The notes: generated by a model from the letters alone, not told the origin. A stretch of 64,000 nucleotides of DNA from Tellurirhabdus rosea (GCF_026278345.1 NZ_CP111085.1:1004001-1068000); one strand, 5' to 3'; positions 9,569 to 17,876 are shown, numbered from the stretch's first letter. Translations and numbers: made by a program.

Positions 9569-10302
9569 ACTCCGCCGCCGACTACGTTCTCTTTTTTCTG
9601 GCCGGCCTGCTGGCGGAAGTAGCGGGAACAGTGGCGGGCTTCGGGTCATCGGTATTTTTTGTACCGGTCGCGCTGTATTTCTTTGATTACCGGGTCGTGC
9701 TGGGCATGACCGGCCTGCAGCACGTGTTCAGCAACACGGCCAAGCTCATGCTATTTCGCAGGCATATCGACTGGCCGGTTACCATCCGGATGGGCATTCC
9801 CAGCGTGCTGCTGGTCATTCTGGGCGCTTACCTCAACAAGGACGCGGACCTGTCGCTGGCCGCCCTGACGCTGGGTCTTTTTGTGGCGGCGGTCAGTATT
9901 TTTTTTCTGCTGAAACCGGAAGTCCGGCTTTCGGTAAGTGCGCTGAATCAGGTGGTTGGCGGTGGCGTGGCGGGTTTTCTGGCGGGCTTTATCGGAACGG
10001 GCGGGGCCATTCGCGGCATTGTCCTCGCCTCGCTCAATCTGGAAAAGAATATCTTTGTGGCGACCTCGGCGGCCATCGACTTCGGGGTGGATGCCAGCCG
10101 GACGGTCATTTATCTGGAAAACGACTACCTCGACAGCCGCCATCTGCTGGTAATTCCGCTCCTGTTCGGGGCGGCCTTTGGCGGTTCCTACGCGGGCAAG
10201 TTGCTCCTCAACCGGCTCTCGCAGCGGCAGTTTCAAACCCTGGTGTGGTTGCTGCTGCTGGGTATCGGGCTGGATTTAATTCGTAAAAACTGGATTTGGT
10301 AA
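9565..10302 (+). CDS. TSUP family permease (TauE/SafE)
   Basis: A 245-aa inner-membrane protein with about seven or eight hydrophobic helices. The glycine-rich repeats GTVAGFGSSVFFVPVALYF (~19-37) and GGGVAGFLAGFIGTGGAIRG (~133-152) are the two half-site motifs of the TauE/SafE family, which moves sulfite, organosulfonates or other small anions. It overlaps the upstream metallo-hydrolase by 4 bp and is followed 3 nt later by pssA, so the three genes are one transcription unit. Confidence 0.88.
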   Translation: MNSAADYVLFFLAGLLAEVAGTVAGFGSSVFFVPVALYFFDYRVVLGMTGLQHVFSNTAKLMLFRRHIDWPVTIRMGIPSVLLVILGAYLNKDADLSLAALTLGLFVAAVSIFFLLKPEVRLSVSALNQVVGGGVAGFLAGFIGTGGAIRGIVLASLNLEKNIFVATSAAIDFGVDASRTVIYLENDYLDSRHLLVIPLLFGAAFGGSYAGKLLLNRLSQRQFQTLVWLLLLGIGLDLIRKNWIW

Positions 10303-10305
10303 CCA

Positions 10306-11052
10306 ATGAAACTGCTCCGTCACCTGCCCAACGCCATGACCTGCGGCAATCTGCTGTGCGGGTGTCTGGGAATTCTGGCCGTTTTTGAACACGATCTGAT
10401 GCGGGCGTCCCTGCTCATTTTTCTGGCCGCCGCCCTGGATTTCGGGGACGGGTTCGTGGCGCGTCTGGTCAGAGCACAGTCGGCCATCGGCAAAGAACTG
10501 GATTCGCTGGCCGACTGCGTCACCTTCGGCGTACTGCCCGCGTTCATCGTGTATGCCTTTCTGGTGCCGGATACCGAAGCGATCCAACGGCTTCGGCAGG
10601 TGTCCGGCGCCGCAAGTGAAACCTATTCCACCCTGCTTTTGCCCGGAGGCTATTCCGCTGCGTACCTGGCGTTTCTGCTGGCCATTTTTTCGGCGCTCCG
10701 GCTGGCCAAGTTCAACGTCGATACGCGGCAGACCGACTCGTTCATCGGCGTTCCGACCCCGGCCAACGCGCTGGTCGTTGCGGCGATGCCGTTCATTGTC
10801 GCTTACAACCCCGCTTTTGCCGGACTGATTCTTCACCCGCTGGTGCAGCTCGGGTATGTCGTGGTCATGTCGTACCTGCTGACCTCCGAACTGCCCTTGT
10901 TTGCGCTTAAGTTCAAGACGTTCGGCTGGTCGGAGAACCGCATTAAATACATTTTTCTGCTATTTTCCGCGCTGCTTCTCTTATTTTTGCAGTTCGCAGC
11001 CGTACCGCTGGTGATTTTCCTGTACATCGCACTTTCACTTTTTTCAAAATGA
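10306..11052 (+). CDS. pssA: CDP-diacylglycerol--serine O-phosphatidyltransferase
   Basis: A 248-aa integral membrane enzyme making phosphatidylserine, the precursor of phosphatidylethanolamine. The CDP-alcohol phosphotransferase signature DG(x2)AR(x8)G(x3)D(x3)D is complete from DGFVAR to DSLAD (~47-69). Several hydrophobic helices follow. The length is typical of the type II enzyme. It starts 3 nt after the TSUP gene. The TGA stop codon lies inside the left arm of the intergenic palindrome at 11048-11139. Confidence 0.95.
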   Translation: MKLLRHLPNAMTCGNLLCGCLGILAVFEHDLMRASLLIFLAAALDFGDGFVARLVRAQSAIGKELDSLADCVTFGVLPAFIVYAFLVPDTEAIQRLRQVSGAASETYSTLLLPGGYSAAYLAFLLAIFSALRLAKFNVDTRQTDSFIGVPTPANALVVAAMPFIVAYNPAFAGLILHPLVQLGYVVVMSYLLTSELPLFALKFKTFGWSENRIKYIFLLFSALLLLFLQFAAVPLVIFLYIALSLFSK

Positions 11053-11139
11053 TTGAATGTTGAATGACTGAATGACTGGCTCCGCCCCGGTGCATGAAAC
11101 AGCGAAGCCAGTCATTCAGTCATTCAACATTCAATCATT
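11048..11139. repeat. Intergenic palindrome, GAATGACT word type (34-bp perfect arms)
   Basis: Left arm 11048-11081 and right arm 11106-11139 are perfect reverse complements over 34 bp, separated by a 24-nt loop. The arms are strings of GAATG/GAATGACT-like words; the inner ends read GGCT next to CCGC and GCGA, part of the shared core stem. The left arm contains the pssA stop codon, and the right arm ends 10 nt before the purS start. Confidence 0.93.
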
Positions 11140-11149
11140 CAATAGTAAG

Positions 11150-11398
11150 ATGACTTATATCGCTGAAATCAACGTAATGCCCCAGAAGGAGATTCTGGAC
11201 CCGCAGGGCAAGGCCGTGAAACTGGGCCTGCACAACCTTCACATCGACAACGTCGGCGACGTCCGCATTGGCAAGCACATCCGCCTGGAAGTGGAAGCGG
11301 AATCCGAATCCGCCGCCCGCGAAACCGTCGAAGCCGCCTGCAAGCAGCTGCTCGCCAACCTGATCATGGAGTCATACGAGTACACGATTCACCAGTAG
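11150..11398 (+). CDS. purS: Phosphoribosylformylglycinamidine synthase subunit PurS
   Basis: An 82-aa protein beginning MTYIAEINVMPQKEILDPQG, the conserved PurS opening, followed by VGDVRIGKHIRLEVE (~37-51). PurS forms a complex with PurL and PurQ in the fourth step of purine synthesis, bridging the two subunits. The length fits the family. The ATG at 11150 is chosen over an in-frame upstream ATG at 11072 because the extra 26 residues would be translated from the palindrome. It is isolated from purL and purQ here and is flanked on both sides by palindromes of the same class. Confidence 0.93.
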   Translation: MTYIAEINVMPQKEILDPQGKAVKLGLHNLHIDNVGDVRIGKHIRLEVEAESESAARETVEAACKQLLANLIMESYEYTIHQ

Positions 11399-11400
11399 GG

Positions 11401-11486
11401 AATGATTGAATGACTGAATGACTGAATGACTGACTCCGCTCCAGTGCGTGAAACAGCGGAGCCAGTCATTCAATCATTCAGTCATT
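11401..11486. repeat. Intergenic palindrome, GAATGACT word type
   Basis: Arms 11409-11440 and 11455-11486 (32 nt each) pair with only two mismatches; both mismatches become G-U pairs in a minus-strand transcript. The core is GACTCCGCT/AGCGGAGCC with a 14-nt loop. It lies immediately after the purS stop codon and closely resembles the element on the other side of purS, so purS is bracketed by two copies. Confidence 0.9.
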
Positions 11487-11505
11487 TTCTTCCTTCCGTC
11501 CAATT

Positions 11506-11540
11506 GCCCACAAAAAAATGCTACTTTTGTGGGCTTTTTT
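11506..11540 (+). terminator. Rho-independent terminator before the fabH homologue
   Basis: Perfect 10-bp arms GCCCACAAAA (11506-11515) and TTTTGTGGGC (11525-11534) followed by six T residues (11535-11540). It would end transcription from purS. The right arm also contains TACTTTTG (11522-11529), which matches the Bacteroidota -7 promoter box, so terminator and promoter elements may overlap here. It lies 14 nt upstream of the chosen fabH start. Confidence 0.78.
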
Positions 11541-11553
11541 ATTGACCATCAAG

Positions 11554-12555
11554 ATGATTTATTCAACCATAACGGGGCTGGGGTATTATGTCCCGGAACA
11601 TGTCGTCACGAACGAGGACCTGACGAGTTATATGGAAACCTCGGACGAATGGATTCGGGAACGGACGGGAATTCAGGAACGCCGCTACTTTACCTACGGA
11701 AAAGAAACCAATGCCAGTATGGCCGCCGCGGCCTCACGCATGGCCCTGGAACGGGCCGAAGTAACGGCCAAAGAAGTGGACCTGATCGTTTATGCGACCA
11801 TCACGCCGGACTACTTTTTTCCGGGTTCCGGCTTTCTGATGCAGCGCGAACTGGGCATGGAAGGCATCGGCGTGATCGACATCCGTGACCAGTGCTCGGG
11901 CTTCGTGTATGCCCTCTCGATTGCCGACCAGTTCATCAAATCCGGCATGTACAAAACCATTCTGGTGGTCGGAGCCGAGATTCAGTCTACCTGGATCAAT
12001 AAAAGCACGGAAGGCCGCGGCGTAGCGGTGATCTTCGGCGACGGAGCCGGGGCCGCCGTTGTCCGGGCCACCGATGACGCCGAACACCGCATTTTGTCCA
12101 CCCACCTTCATGCAGACGGGCGCTTTGCGGAGGATTTGTACGTTAAAGACCCCGGCAGCAGCCGCCCGGACCGCGCCGCCACGAAGCAGATGGTGGACGA
12201 AGGCGGCTTCGATGTGGTGATGAACGGCAACGCCGTGTTCAAACACGCTGTCGTGCGCTTTACCGAAGTTATTCACGAGGGTTTGCAGGCCAACGGCTTC
12301 TCGCCCGAAGATATTTCGCTGCTGGTGCCCCACCAGGCCAACGTCCGGATCTCGGAATACGTGCGCAATCAGCTTGGCCTCCCCGAAGACCGCGTCATCA
12401 GCAATATTCACAAATACGGCAATACTACGGCCGCATCTATCCCCATCGCCCTCACGGAAGCCTGGGAACAGGGCCGCGTCAAACCCGGCGACCTGGTCTG
12501 CCTCGCCGCCTTCGGCAGCGGATTCACGTGGGCGTCAGCGCTTATTAAGTGGTAG
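11554..12555 (+). CDS. fabH: 3-oxoacyl-ACP synthase III family (FabH-like)
   Basis: A 333-aa condensing enzyme of the thiolase fold. The catalytic triad of FabH is present: Cys114 (IRDQCSGF), His260 (LVPHQANVR) and Asn290 (HKYGNTTAAS). EWIRERTGI (~32-40) is the usual N-terminal signature. FabH starts fatty acid synthesis by condensing acyl-CoA with malonyl-ACP; some Bacteroidota have several paralogues, so this copy could serve a special lipid. The ATG at 11554 is used, because the in-frame ATG at 11518 lies inside the terminator hairpin. The gene ends just before another palindrome. Confidence 0.9.
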   Translation: MIYSTITGLGYYVPEHVVTNEDLTSYMETSDEWIRERTGIQERRYFTYGKETNASMAAAASRMALERAEVTAKEVDLIVYATITPDYFFPGSGFLMQRELGMEGIGVIDIRDQCSGFVYALSIADQFIKSGMYKTILVVGAEIQSTWINKSTEGRGVAVIFGDGAGAAVVRATDDAEHRILSTHLHADGRFAEDLYVKDPGSSRPDRAATKQMVDEGGFDVVMNGNAVFKHAVVRFTEVIHEGLQANGFSPEDISLLVPHQANVRISEYVRNQLGLPEDRVISNIHKYGNTTAASIPIALTEAWEQGRVKPGDLVCLAAFGSGFTWASALIKW

Positions 12556-12560
12556 AATGG

Positions 12561-12639
12561 TTGAATTTTGAATGATAGATAGGTTGGCTTCGCAGTACCA
12601 GGATTAGCGAAGCCAACCTATCTATCATTCAAAATTCAA
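12561..12639. repeat. Convergent intergenic palindrome, 33-bp perfect arms
   Basis: Left arm 12561-12593 and right arm 12607-12639 are perfect reverse complements with a 13-nt loop. The inner stem GGCTTCGC/GCGAAGCC is the fully paired T-A form of the family core. The right arm supplies the TGA stop codon of the CoA-binding protein on the minus strand (12636-12638), so the element sits exactly between two convergent coding regions. Confidence 0.95.
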
Positions 12640-13001
12640 TAATTCCCAATCGACAGCATCACCAGCGTGCAGGCTTCAATGGGTTCGATGCCTTCTTGTT
12701 TCAGTTCCTGCTCAAATTGCGGATTTTCCGTTCCGGGGTTGAAAATGACCCGGCGCGGCTTCAGGTTTTTAATGTACTCGTAGTAGCCCGGCTGGTTCTT
12801 TGCCGAAACGTATAACGTCACAGTATCGACGTCCGTCAGTTCGGGCAGTCCTTTCTGAATCGGGTTTCCGGCCACACTTCCTTCCCGCAGTCCCACCTGT
12901 TCAATCGCGTGGCCGTGCCGCACCAGACTGTGCGCCGCCCGGTTGGCGTACCGGTCAGGCTTCTCGGATGCCCCAATAATCAACGTTTTTCCTCTACTCA
13001 T
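12636..13001 (-). CDS. CoA-binding domain protein (YccU-like)
   Basis: A 121-aa Rossmann-fold protein of the CoA_binding family. KTLIIGASEKPDRYANRAA (~5-23) is the nucleotide-binding start, and VSAKNQPGYYEYI with RVIFNPGTEN (~86-92) are the conserved later motifs. Such small proteins bind coenzyme A or NAD-like ligands; their cellular role is unclear. It is transcribed convergently to fabH, and its stop codon lies in the palindrome arm. Confidence 0.85.
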   Translation of the reverse strand: MSRGKTLIIGASEKPDRYANRAAHSLVRHGHAIEQVGLREGSVAGNPIQKGLPELTDVDTVTLYVSAKNQPGYYEYIKNLKPRRVIFNPGTENPQFEQELKQEGIEPIEACTLVMLSIGNY

Positions 13002-13084
13002 CGTCCATTCTGATTATAACCGAATAACGGCCCCGGAGCCTCTCCGGTTCAAAATTTGACGTTTCCCGAATTTTCAAAAAATTT

Positions 13085-13106
13085 TTGTTTAACTTTTGTT
13101 AAACAA
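13085..13106. promoter_or_regulatory. Perfect palindrome upstream of the NUMOD4/HNH gene
   Basis: TTGTTTAAC (13085-13093) and GTTAAACAA (13098-13106) are perfect 9-bp arms around TTTT. It lies in the AT-rich divergent region between the CoA-binding gene and the HNH gene, and could be an operator. No protein partner can be named from sequence. Confidence 0.5.
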
Positions 13107-13279
13107 GTGTAAACATTTCACCGTTATATACGTACATTTACGAAGCACAGTATTAGAGGCTTACAAAAACTATCCCGTTTCAAATTGGTCGCATAGCGTT
13201 ATCGGCACTTACCTGCCTGTTTAATCAACCCCTACTTCTATTAAACAAACTAACCTCCATCCGAAAACCGTCCTGAACC

Positions 13280-13870
13280 ATGAGCGACAAAAGAAACAGC
13301 AGTTACTGGAACGAGAAGTGGGTTCCAATTCTGTTTAACGACGTTGAAAATCCCCCCCGTTACGAGGTTTCCAACTACGGCCGGCTCAAAAGCTTCCAGT
13401 CCGACCCCCGCCTCGGTACCATCATCAAAGGATCTGTTATCCAGGGCTACCGTTCACTGAACATCCGGACCGGCGGCAAAACCATCAATCGGTACGTTCA
13501 CAAGCTGGTCGCCGAGCGCTTTGTAGACCGCCCCGGCTCCGAAGCTTCTTTTGTGATTCACCTGGATCACGACAAGAAGAACAACTTCCACGAAAACCTG
13601 AAATGGGTGACGAAAGAGGAGATGATCGAACACAACCGGAACAATCCGGCTTTGAAAAACCGCGAAATGCCGCGCCGCACCCGGAATTACAAGCTGACGG
13701 AATCGAAGGTGCGCATGATCAAGAAATTGCTGCGTAACGAAAAAAACCGCCTGAAGATGATCGCTAAGCAGTTTGGGATCACCCACACCCAGTTGAACCG
13801 CATTCGTTCGGGAGAAAACTGGAAACACGTGACCCTTGAAGACGAACCCCTCACCGTAATCAGTGCATAA
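13280..13870 (+). CDS. NUMOD4/HNH-type protein with C-terminal helix-turn-helix
   Basis: A 196-aa protein. Residues ~10-60 match NUMOD4 (EKWVPI, PRYEVSNYGRLKSF, KGSVIQGYRSLNI), the DNA-contacting module of phage and homing HNH nucleases. Residues ~70-110 carry an HNH_3-like core (VHKLVAERFV, then HLDHDKKNNFHENLKWVT), with both histidines and the NN...NL pattern kept. A C-terminal region (~128-185: LTESKVRMIKKLL, KMIAKQFGITHTQLNRIRSG) looks like a helix-turn-helix. No intron, intein or phage gene is nearby, so it is either a free-standing homing endonuclease or one domesticated as a regulator. It ends at a strong terminator. Confidence 0.85.
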   Translation: MSDKRNSSYWNEKWVPILFNDVENPPRYEVSNYGRLKSFQSDPRLGTIIKGSVIQGYRSLNIRTGGKTINRYVHKLVAERFVDRPGSEASFVIHLDHDKKNNFHENLKWVTKEEMIEHNRNNPALKNREMPRRTRNYKLTESKVRMIKKLLRNEKNRLKMIAKQFGITHTQLNRIRSGENWKHVTLEDEPLTVISA

Positions 13871-13878
13871 CTTGTACC

Positions 13879-13920
13879 CCTGCTGGCTTTAGCCGGGCAC
13901 AAACGGCCGAAGCCAGCAGG
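13879..13920. terminator. Bidirectional terminator between HNH gene and sensor kinase
   Basis: Arms CCTGCTGGCTTT (13879-13890) and GAAGCCAGCAGG (13909-13920) pair over 12 bp with one G-T wobble, and a smaller inner stem (GCC/GGC) is possible. A T-rich stretch TTTCTTTAT follows on the plus strand. It lies between two convergent genes. Confidence 0.75.
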
Positions 13921-13925
13921 TTTCT

Positions 13926-16900
13926 TTATACCGTTATCGTCTTCGATTTCCCGTTGAGCAGGCCCACCGAATCGGTAGCGTCGGCGACGGGAATTGACAC
14001 GAAGAACGTAGTGCCCTCACCTTCTTCGGTTTCGAACCAGATACTACCCCCGGCGTGCTCGACGCCCCGTTTGGCAATGGCCAGTCCCAGGCCGGAGCCT
14101 CCCTGCTTAGTACTGAAATTGGGCAGAAAGACCTTCGCCCGAATCATCTCCGGGATGCCGGAGCCGTTATCACTCACTTCGATATTGACGTTCCCTTCGC
14201 TCACTACCAGCCGCAGACGGATCATCGGCTTCCGGTCGGTCGGTACCGACTGAATGCCGTTGATGATCAGGTTGGTCAGAATCCGGCCGATGAGCTGGCG
14301 GTCGCCCACCACCATGACCGGATACGGGGCCACTTCGCGGAGGAGGGAGATTTTCCCGTCGTCGGCGTACAGATCGGCGGCCTTGTTGATGACCGTCGTG
14401 ATCTCGAACAGTTCGTTTTTCGGCAGCGGCATTTTGGCAAAGTCCGAAAACGACGTGGCGATGTCGCTCAGGTTGTCGATCTGGTCGAGAAGGGAGTTCA
14501 GCGCCCGCTGGATGACCCGCCGGGACGGTGTATTGTCGGGCGGAAGCGTCCGTTGCAGATGCTGAAGGGTCAGTTTCATCGGCGTCAGCGGGTTCTTGAT
14601 TTCGTGCGCCACCTGTTTGGCCATTTCCCGCCAGGCCGACTGTTTTTCGCTCTGCGACAGCGCGCGTTTGTTTTCCTCCAGTTTAATCAGCATCCGGTTG
14701 TATTCCCCGATCAGCAGGCCGATTTCGTCATCCGACTGCCATTGAATCGGCTCGTTGAGCTTGTCCAGGTTCGTGCGGCGCAGTTTGTGCGTCAGCATCC
14801 GCAGCGGCTTGGTCAGGATGGTGGAAGCCCAGTACGACACGAACACGAAGATCAGCAGCAGCACGGTGAAGACGCTCAGCACGGTGGCGATGATCTCGAT
14901 CAGCTGCCGGTCCAGTTCCAGAATCGAATCGTAATGCGGTACGCCGATGACGGCCAGCAACTGCCCGTCGAAGGTCTTCACGGCGGCATAGGCCGTCCTG
15001 AACTGTTTGGTTCCCAGCGATTCGTTCAGCAGAATCTGGTTTTCTTTGTCTTCAATCAGGTGGGCATACGCGTCCGGATTGATGAATTTGGACAAATGAC
15101 CGCTTTCAAAAACCAGCGGCTGGGTAGACGTCCAGAGCTTGCCGGCCGGCGTATACAGGTTGATGTCCACTCCGTAGCTCCGGGCCATTTTTCGCAGTTC
15201 GTCCTCCATGTACGCCTTGCTGGTGTGGCCGTTCAGGAAGGCCTGCAGGTACGGCAGGAAGTTGGAACCGATGTTTTTTGAAGAGTCCACGTAGTTCCGC
15301 TCCTGATTGCTGTCGAAGTTGGAACTGATGACACTCAGGGTAATGACCACGATCAGCAGCAGCGGCAGGAAGAAAGCAATATTGAGCAGAATCTGGGTTT
15401 TCGTCGCGTAATTCAGCCGGCTGTGCGAGAACCGGTAGCGCACGGCATAAGCCAGAATGACCGCCAGCACGTATACGATCAGGACCAGATACAGGAACGA
15501 AAAGTTTGAAACCAGATAGGTAAGCGGGTATTCTTTGGAAGAAACCACCACCATCCGCCCGTCGCGGCCTCGCTGGGCGACATGCTTGTAGGCATTGTAC
15601 AGAACGCCTTCGCGGTACAGCGTCGAGTCGGCCAGCAGTTCGACGGGGAGGCGGCGCTGGTAGTTGTAATCGCCCGAGCTGTGCAGCACCCGCTGCTGCC
15701 GGTTGTAAAGCGCAAAGCTGTACGCCCGCGTTTCAGGTGCCTGGTTGAACTGCCGTCCGACGAGCATATCCGGATAAAGTCCCCGCATCCGCTCCGGCCG
15801 CAGTTTCATGTTCAGAATGATATGGCCTTTGCCCGGAATGTCTACAAACGTGACGTACTGGGTAGCAAAGTTATTCTCCGCGTCGTTGATGAAATACAGG
15901 TCCTCGTAGCGGGTCTGGTACCGTTTATGCCGGAAAAGACCGGCGAAATAGCTGTATTCGGAAGCAAAAAGCTGATTGTCCAGCGTCAGCCCGTTGGCGT
16001 CGAACGACAGCACTTCCACATCGTAGCGGTCGAAGTACTTATCGATATGAACCGACTTGATGCGCTGCTGAATCCGCTCCCGGGCCAGCAGCGTGTCGGA
16101 CGAAAGCGACCCGCGCAAAACGCTGTCGGCGGCGATGGACCGGTGAATTTTGTTCAGCAGAAACTCCCCGAGGTCGTCGTTTTCGGCCAGCAACTGCTTT
16201 CCAAACAGCTTTTTGTTGACAATGTCCTTCTGGTTTTCCTGATTGAAGACAACGTAGGTAGACAGGGCCGCGCAGGTCAGGGCGCCCAGCGACAGGTAAA
16301 TCGTCGTTTTGTACCGGAACGAATACAGCGTCCGCGGGAAACGGCTGCTGTACAGAATCAGGAAGTACAGGCCGTGCAGAGCAAACACGTAGTCGACGTG
16401 CGGGTCGTAGGTCCACATCCCCGCTCCCGCCAGCGCCGTGCCCAGCAGAAACCACAGCAGCCCCCAGCCAAAGGTCACGTTCAGGCGAATGAACAGGCTC
16501 GCCAGCACGTGCAGCACCAGAAAATAGGTCGTGGAAATAAGAACGAAAATCAGCAGGCAGGCAATCTTCAGCGTCGGGAACGTAATGCTCAGCGTGATGT
16601 CGAGCGTAAACTGCGACTTTTCGTAGATGCTGTTCAGTTCGAGCAGGCAGGCGTAAAACACGCCGTAACCGCCCGCCGCGATGGCAATCGAAAGCGGCAC
16701 TTTGACCCAGCGGGGCTGCCGGAGCATCCAGTAGTAAAAACCGGCGCGGTGAAACGTGTTGGCAATGTAAAAAGCGACAATCGCCACGCACAGAATATTC
16801 AAAAGCAGGTCGCCCAGCGACGGAGCCAGCACCGACGAACCGTAATGCCGCGGATTGAATACGTCGATTTCAAAGAAAAGAAACGGGACCCGGAAGTACA

Positions 16901-17702
16901 GCATGACGCCCCGCAGCAGCACCAGATAGCTCAGCAGCAGCAGCAGACCCAGGCCCGGCTTCTGCCGACGGGCGGAAGAAAGGATGTACTGAAAAACGTA
17001 GAGTCCCAGAAAAAACAGGGCCAGCGTTCCCGAAAAGACCGAGTTGACCGGCAGGCTCTGGCTCCGCGCGTCCACCACCGGCGGGTCTACCGAAAACAGA
17101 AAAGCCGGAGTGGCATCAAAAATATTATGGTAGGTTTCCGCCGCCTGCCGGGAGTCGATGCGCCGGGGGTCCATCGAAAACAGGCTGGTGTTGTAGCCCG
17201 AGCGGAGGTAGTTGTTCTCATTCTGGAAGCTCCGGTAGAGGTCCACCATCGAGAAAATTTCGTACTGGCCGGACGTCGTTTTCACCTGCCGGACGCTAAC
17301 CAGAAAAGTGCCCTGCGGAAGCGTCACCAGTCGGGTGGCACTCAGGCCGCGCAGGCAGTCGTAATCGGGAATAAACCGGTGGTCGGACCAGTAAAACAGC
17401 TGTTGGTTGCGGAAAATGTAGTACGGGTAGGCCGTCTCCGTTTTCAGCCGGGCAAAGGCGGGATTCGCTTCGTTCAGGTGGTGGCCCACCGCATCCAGAT
17501 CGGCCGCCGAGCGGGCCAGCTCCTGCCGGACACGTTCCTGCACAGTCCTTAAATACTGCTCATCGGTGGCGCTGATAGCTCCCCGTTCCAGTACCAAGTA
17601 CGAAAACAGCGAGGAACACAGGGCCAGAATCGACAACAGTAAAAAAATATGCCTGTTCAGAAAGCGCACGAGCGGATTATGTTTGGTGGGTTCACTTCGC
17701 AT
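13926..17702 (-). CDS. Large membrane sensor histidine kinase
   Basis: A 1258-aa inner-membrane kinase. N-terminal helix (~14-34), an extracytoplasmic sensor segment (~35-225), a block of about seven helices (~230-480, 7TM-like), a second extracytoplasmic segment, further helices (~750-800 and ~955-975), then a HAMP-like region (SYWASTILTKPLRMLTHKL), the HisKA H-box AHEIKNPLTPMK with His1033, the N-box LTNLIINGIQS, G1 SDNGSGIPE and G2 GGSGLGLAIAK. All catalytic boxes are intact; the enzyme should autophosphorylate. NtrY-like kinases have a similar end, but the long 7TM-like front is unusual. No response regulator is adjacent, so the partner is unknown. Confidence 0.92.
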   Translation of the reverse strand: MRSEPTKHNPLVRFLNRHIFLLLSILALCSSLFSYLVLERGAISATDEQYLRTVQERVRQELARSAADLDAVGHHLNEANPAFARLKTETAYPYYIFRNQQLFYWSDHRFIPDYDCLRGLSATRLVTLPQGTFLVSVRQVKTTSGQYEIFSMVDLYRSFQNENNYLRSGYNTSLFSMDPRRIDSRQAAETYHNIFDATPAFLFSVDPPVVDARSQSLPVNSVFSGTLALFFLGLYVFQYILSSARRQKPGLGLLLLLSYLVLLRGVMLYFRVPFLFFEIDVFNPRHYGSSVLAPSLGDLLLNILCVAIVAFYIANTFHRAGFYYWMLRQPRWVKVPLSIAIAAGGYGVFYACLLELNSIYEKSQFTLDITLSITFPTLKIACLLIFVLISTTYFLVLHVLASLFIRLNVTFGWGLLWFLLGTALAGAGMWTYDPHVDYVFALHGLYFLILYSSRFPRTLYSFRYKTTIYLSLGALTCAALSTYVVFNQENQKDIVNKKLFGKQLLAENDDLGEFLLNKIHRSIAADSVLRGSLSSDTLLARERIQQRIKSVHIDKYFDRYDVEVLSFDANGLTLDNQLFASEYSYFAGLFRHKRYQTRYEDLYFINDAENNFATQYVTFVDIPGKGHIILNMKLRPERMRGLYPDMLVGRQFNQAPETRAYSFALYNRQQRVLHSSGDYNYQRRLPVELLADSTLYREGVLYNAYKHVAQRGRDGRMVVVSSKEYPLTYLVSNFSFLYLVLIVYVLAVILAYAVRYRFSHSRLNYATKTQILLNIAFFLPLLLIVVITLSVISSNFDSNQERNYVDSSKNIGSNFLPYLQAFLNGHTSKAYMEDELRKMARSYGVDINLYTPAGKLWTSTQPLVFESGHLSKFINPDAYAHLIEDKENQILLNESLGTKQFRTAYAAVKTFDGQLLAVIGVPHYDSILELDRQLIEIIATVLSVFTVLLLIFVFVSYWASTILTKPLRMLTHKLRRTNLDKLNEPIQWQSDDEIGLLIGEYNRMLIKLEENKRALSQSEKQSAWREMAKQVAHEIKNPLTPMKLTLQHLQRTLPPDNTPSRRVIQRALNSLLDQIDNLSDIATSFSDFAKMPLPKNELFEITTVINKAADLYADDGKISLLREVAPYPVMVVGDRQLIGRILTNLIINGIQSVPTDRKPMIRLRLVVSEGNVNIEVSDNGSGIPEMIRAKVFLPNFSTKQGGSGLGLAIAKRGVEHAGGSIWFETEEGEGTTFFVSIPVADATDSVGLLNGKSKTITV

Positions 17703-17876
17703 ATTTTTCTAAAATCGTGCCAAGAACTGGAAAAAAGTAGAAAATAGACCGGCCGACTCCGGCCCCGGCCGCATTATCAGACATACCGAAAAGAGACGAA
17801 CGGGATGAAAAAGCGATTAAAGGACCGTTTGGGCAACCGTTCCAGACAATATCAGACAGCAGAAAAAATTAGTCAG

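Noticed and set aside
11072-11149. An upstream start for purS
   Set aside because: The additional residues would be encoded by the palindrome. The PurS homology begins exactly at the ATG at 11150.
15582-17552. A 656-codon open frame on the plus strand opposite the sensor kinase
   Set aside because: It is a reverse-frame shadow of the kinase gene, has no domain that I can recognise, and its composition follows from the codon bias of the real gene. The same applies to 2804-4393, 14055-15281 and 26622-28010.
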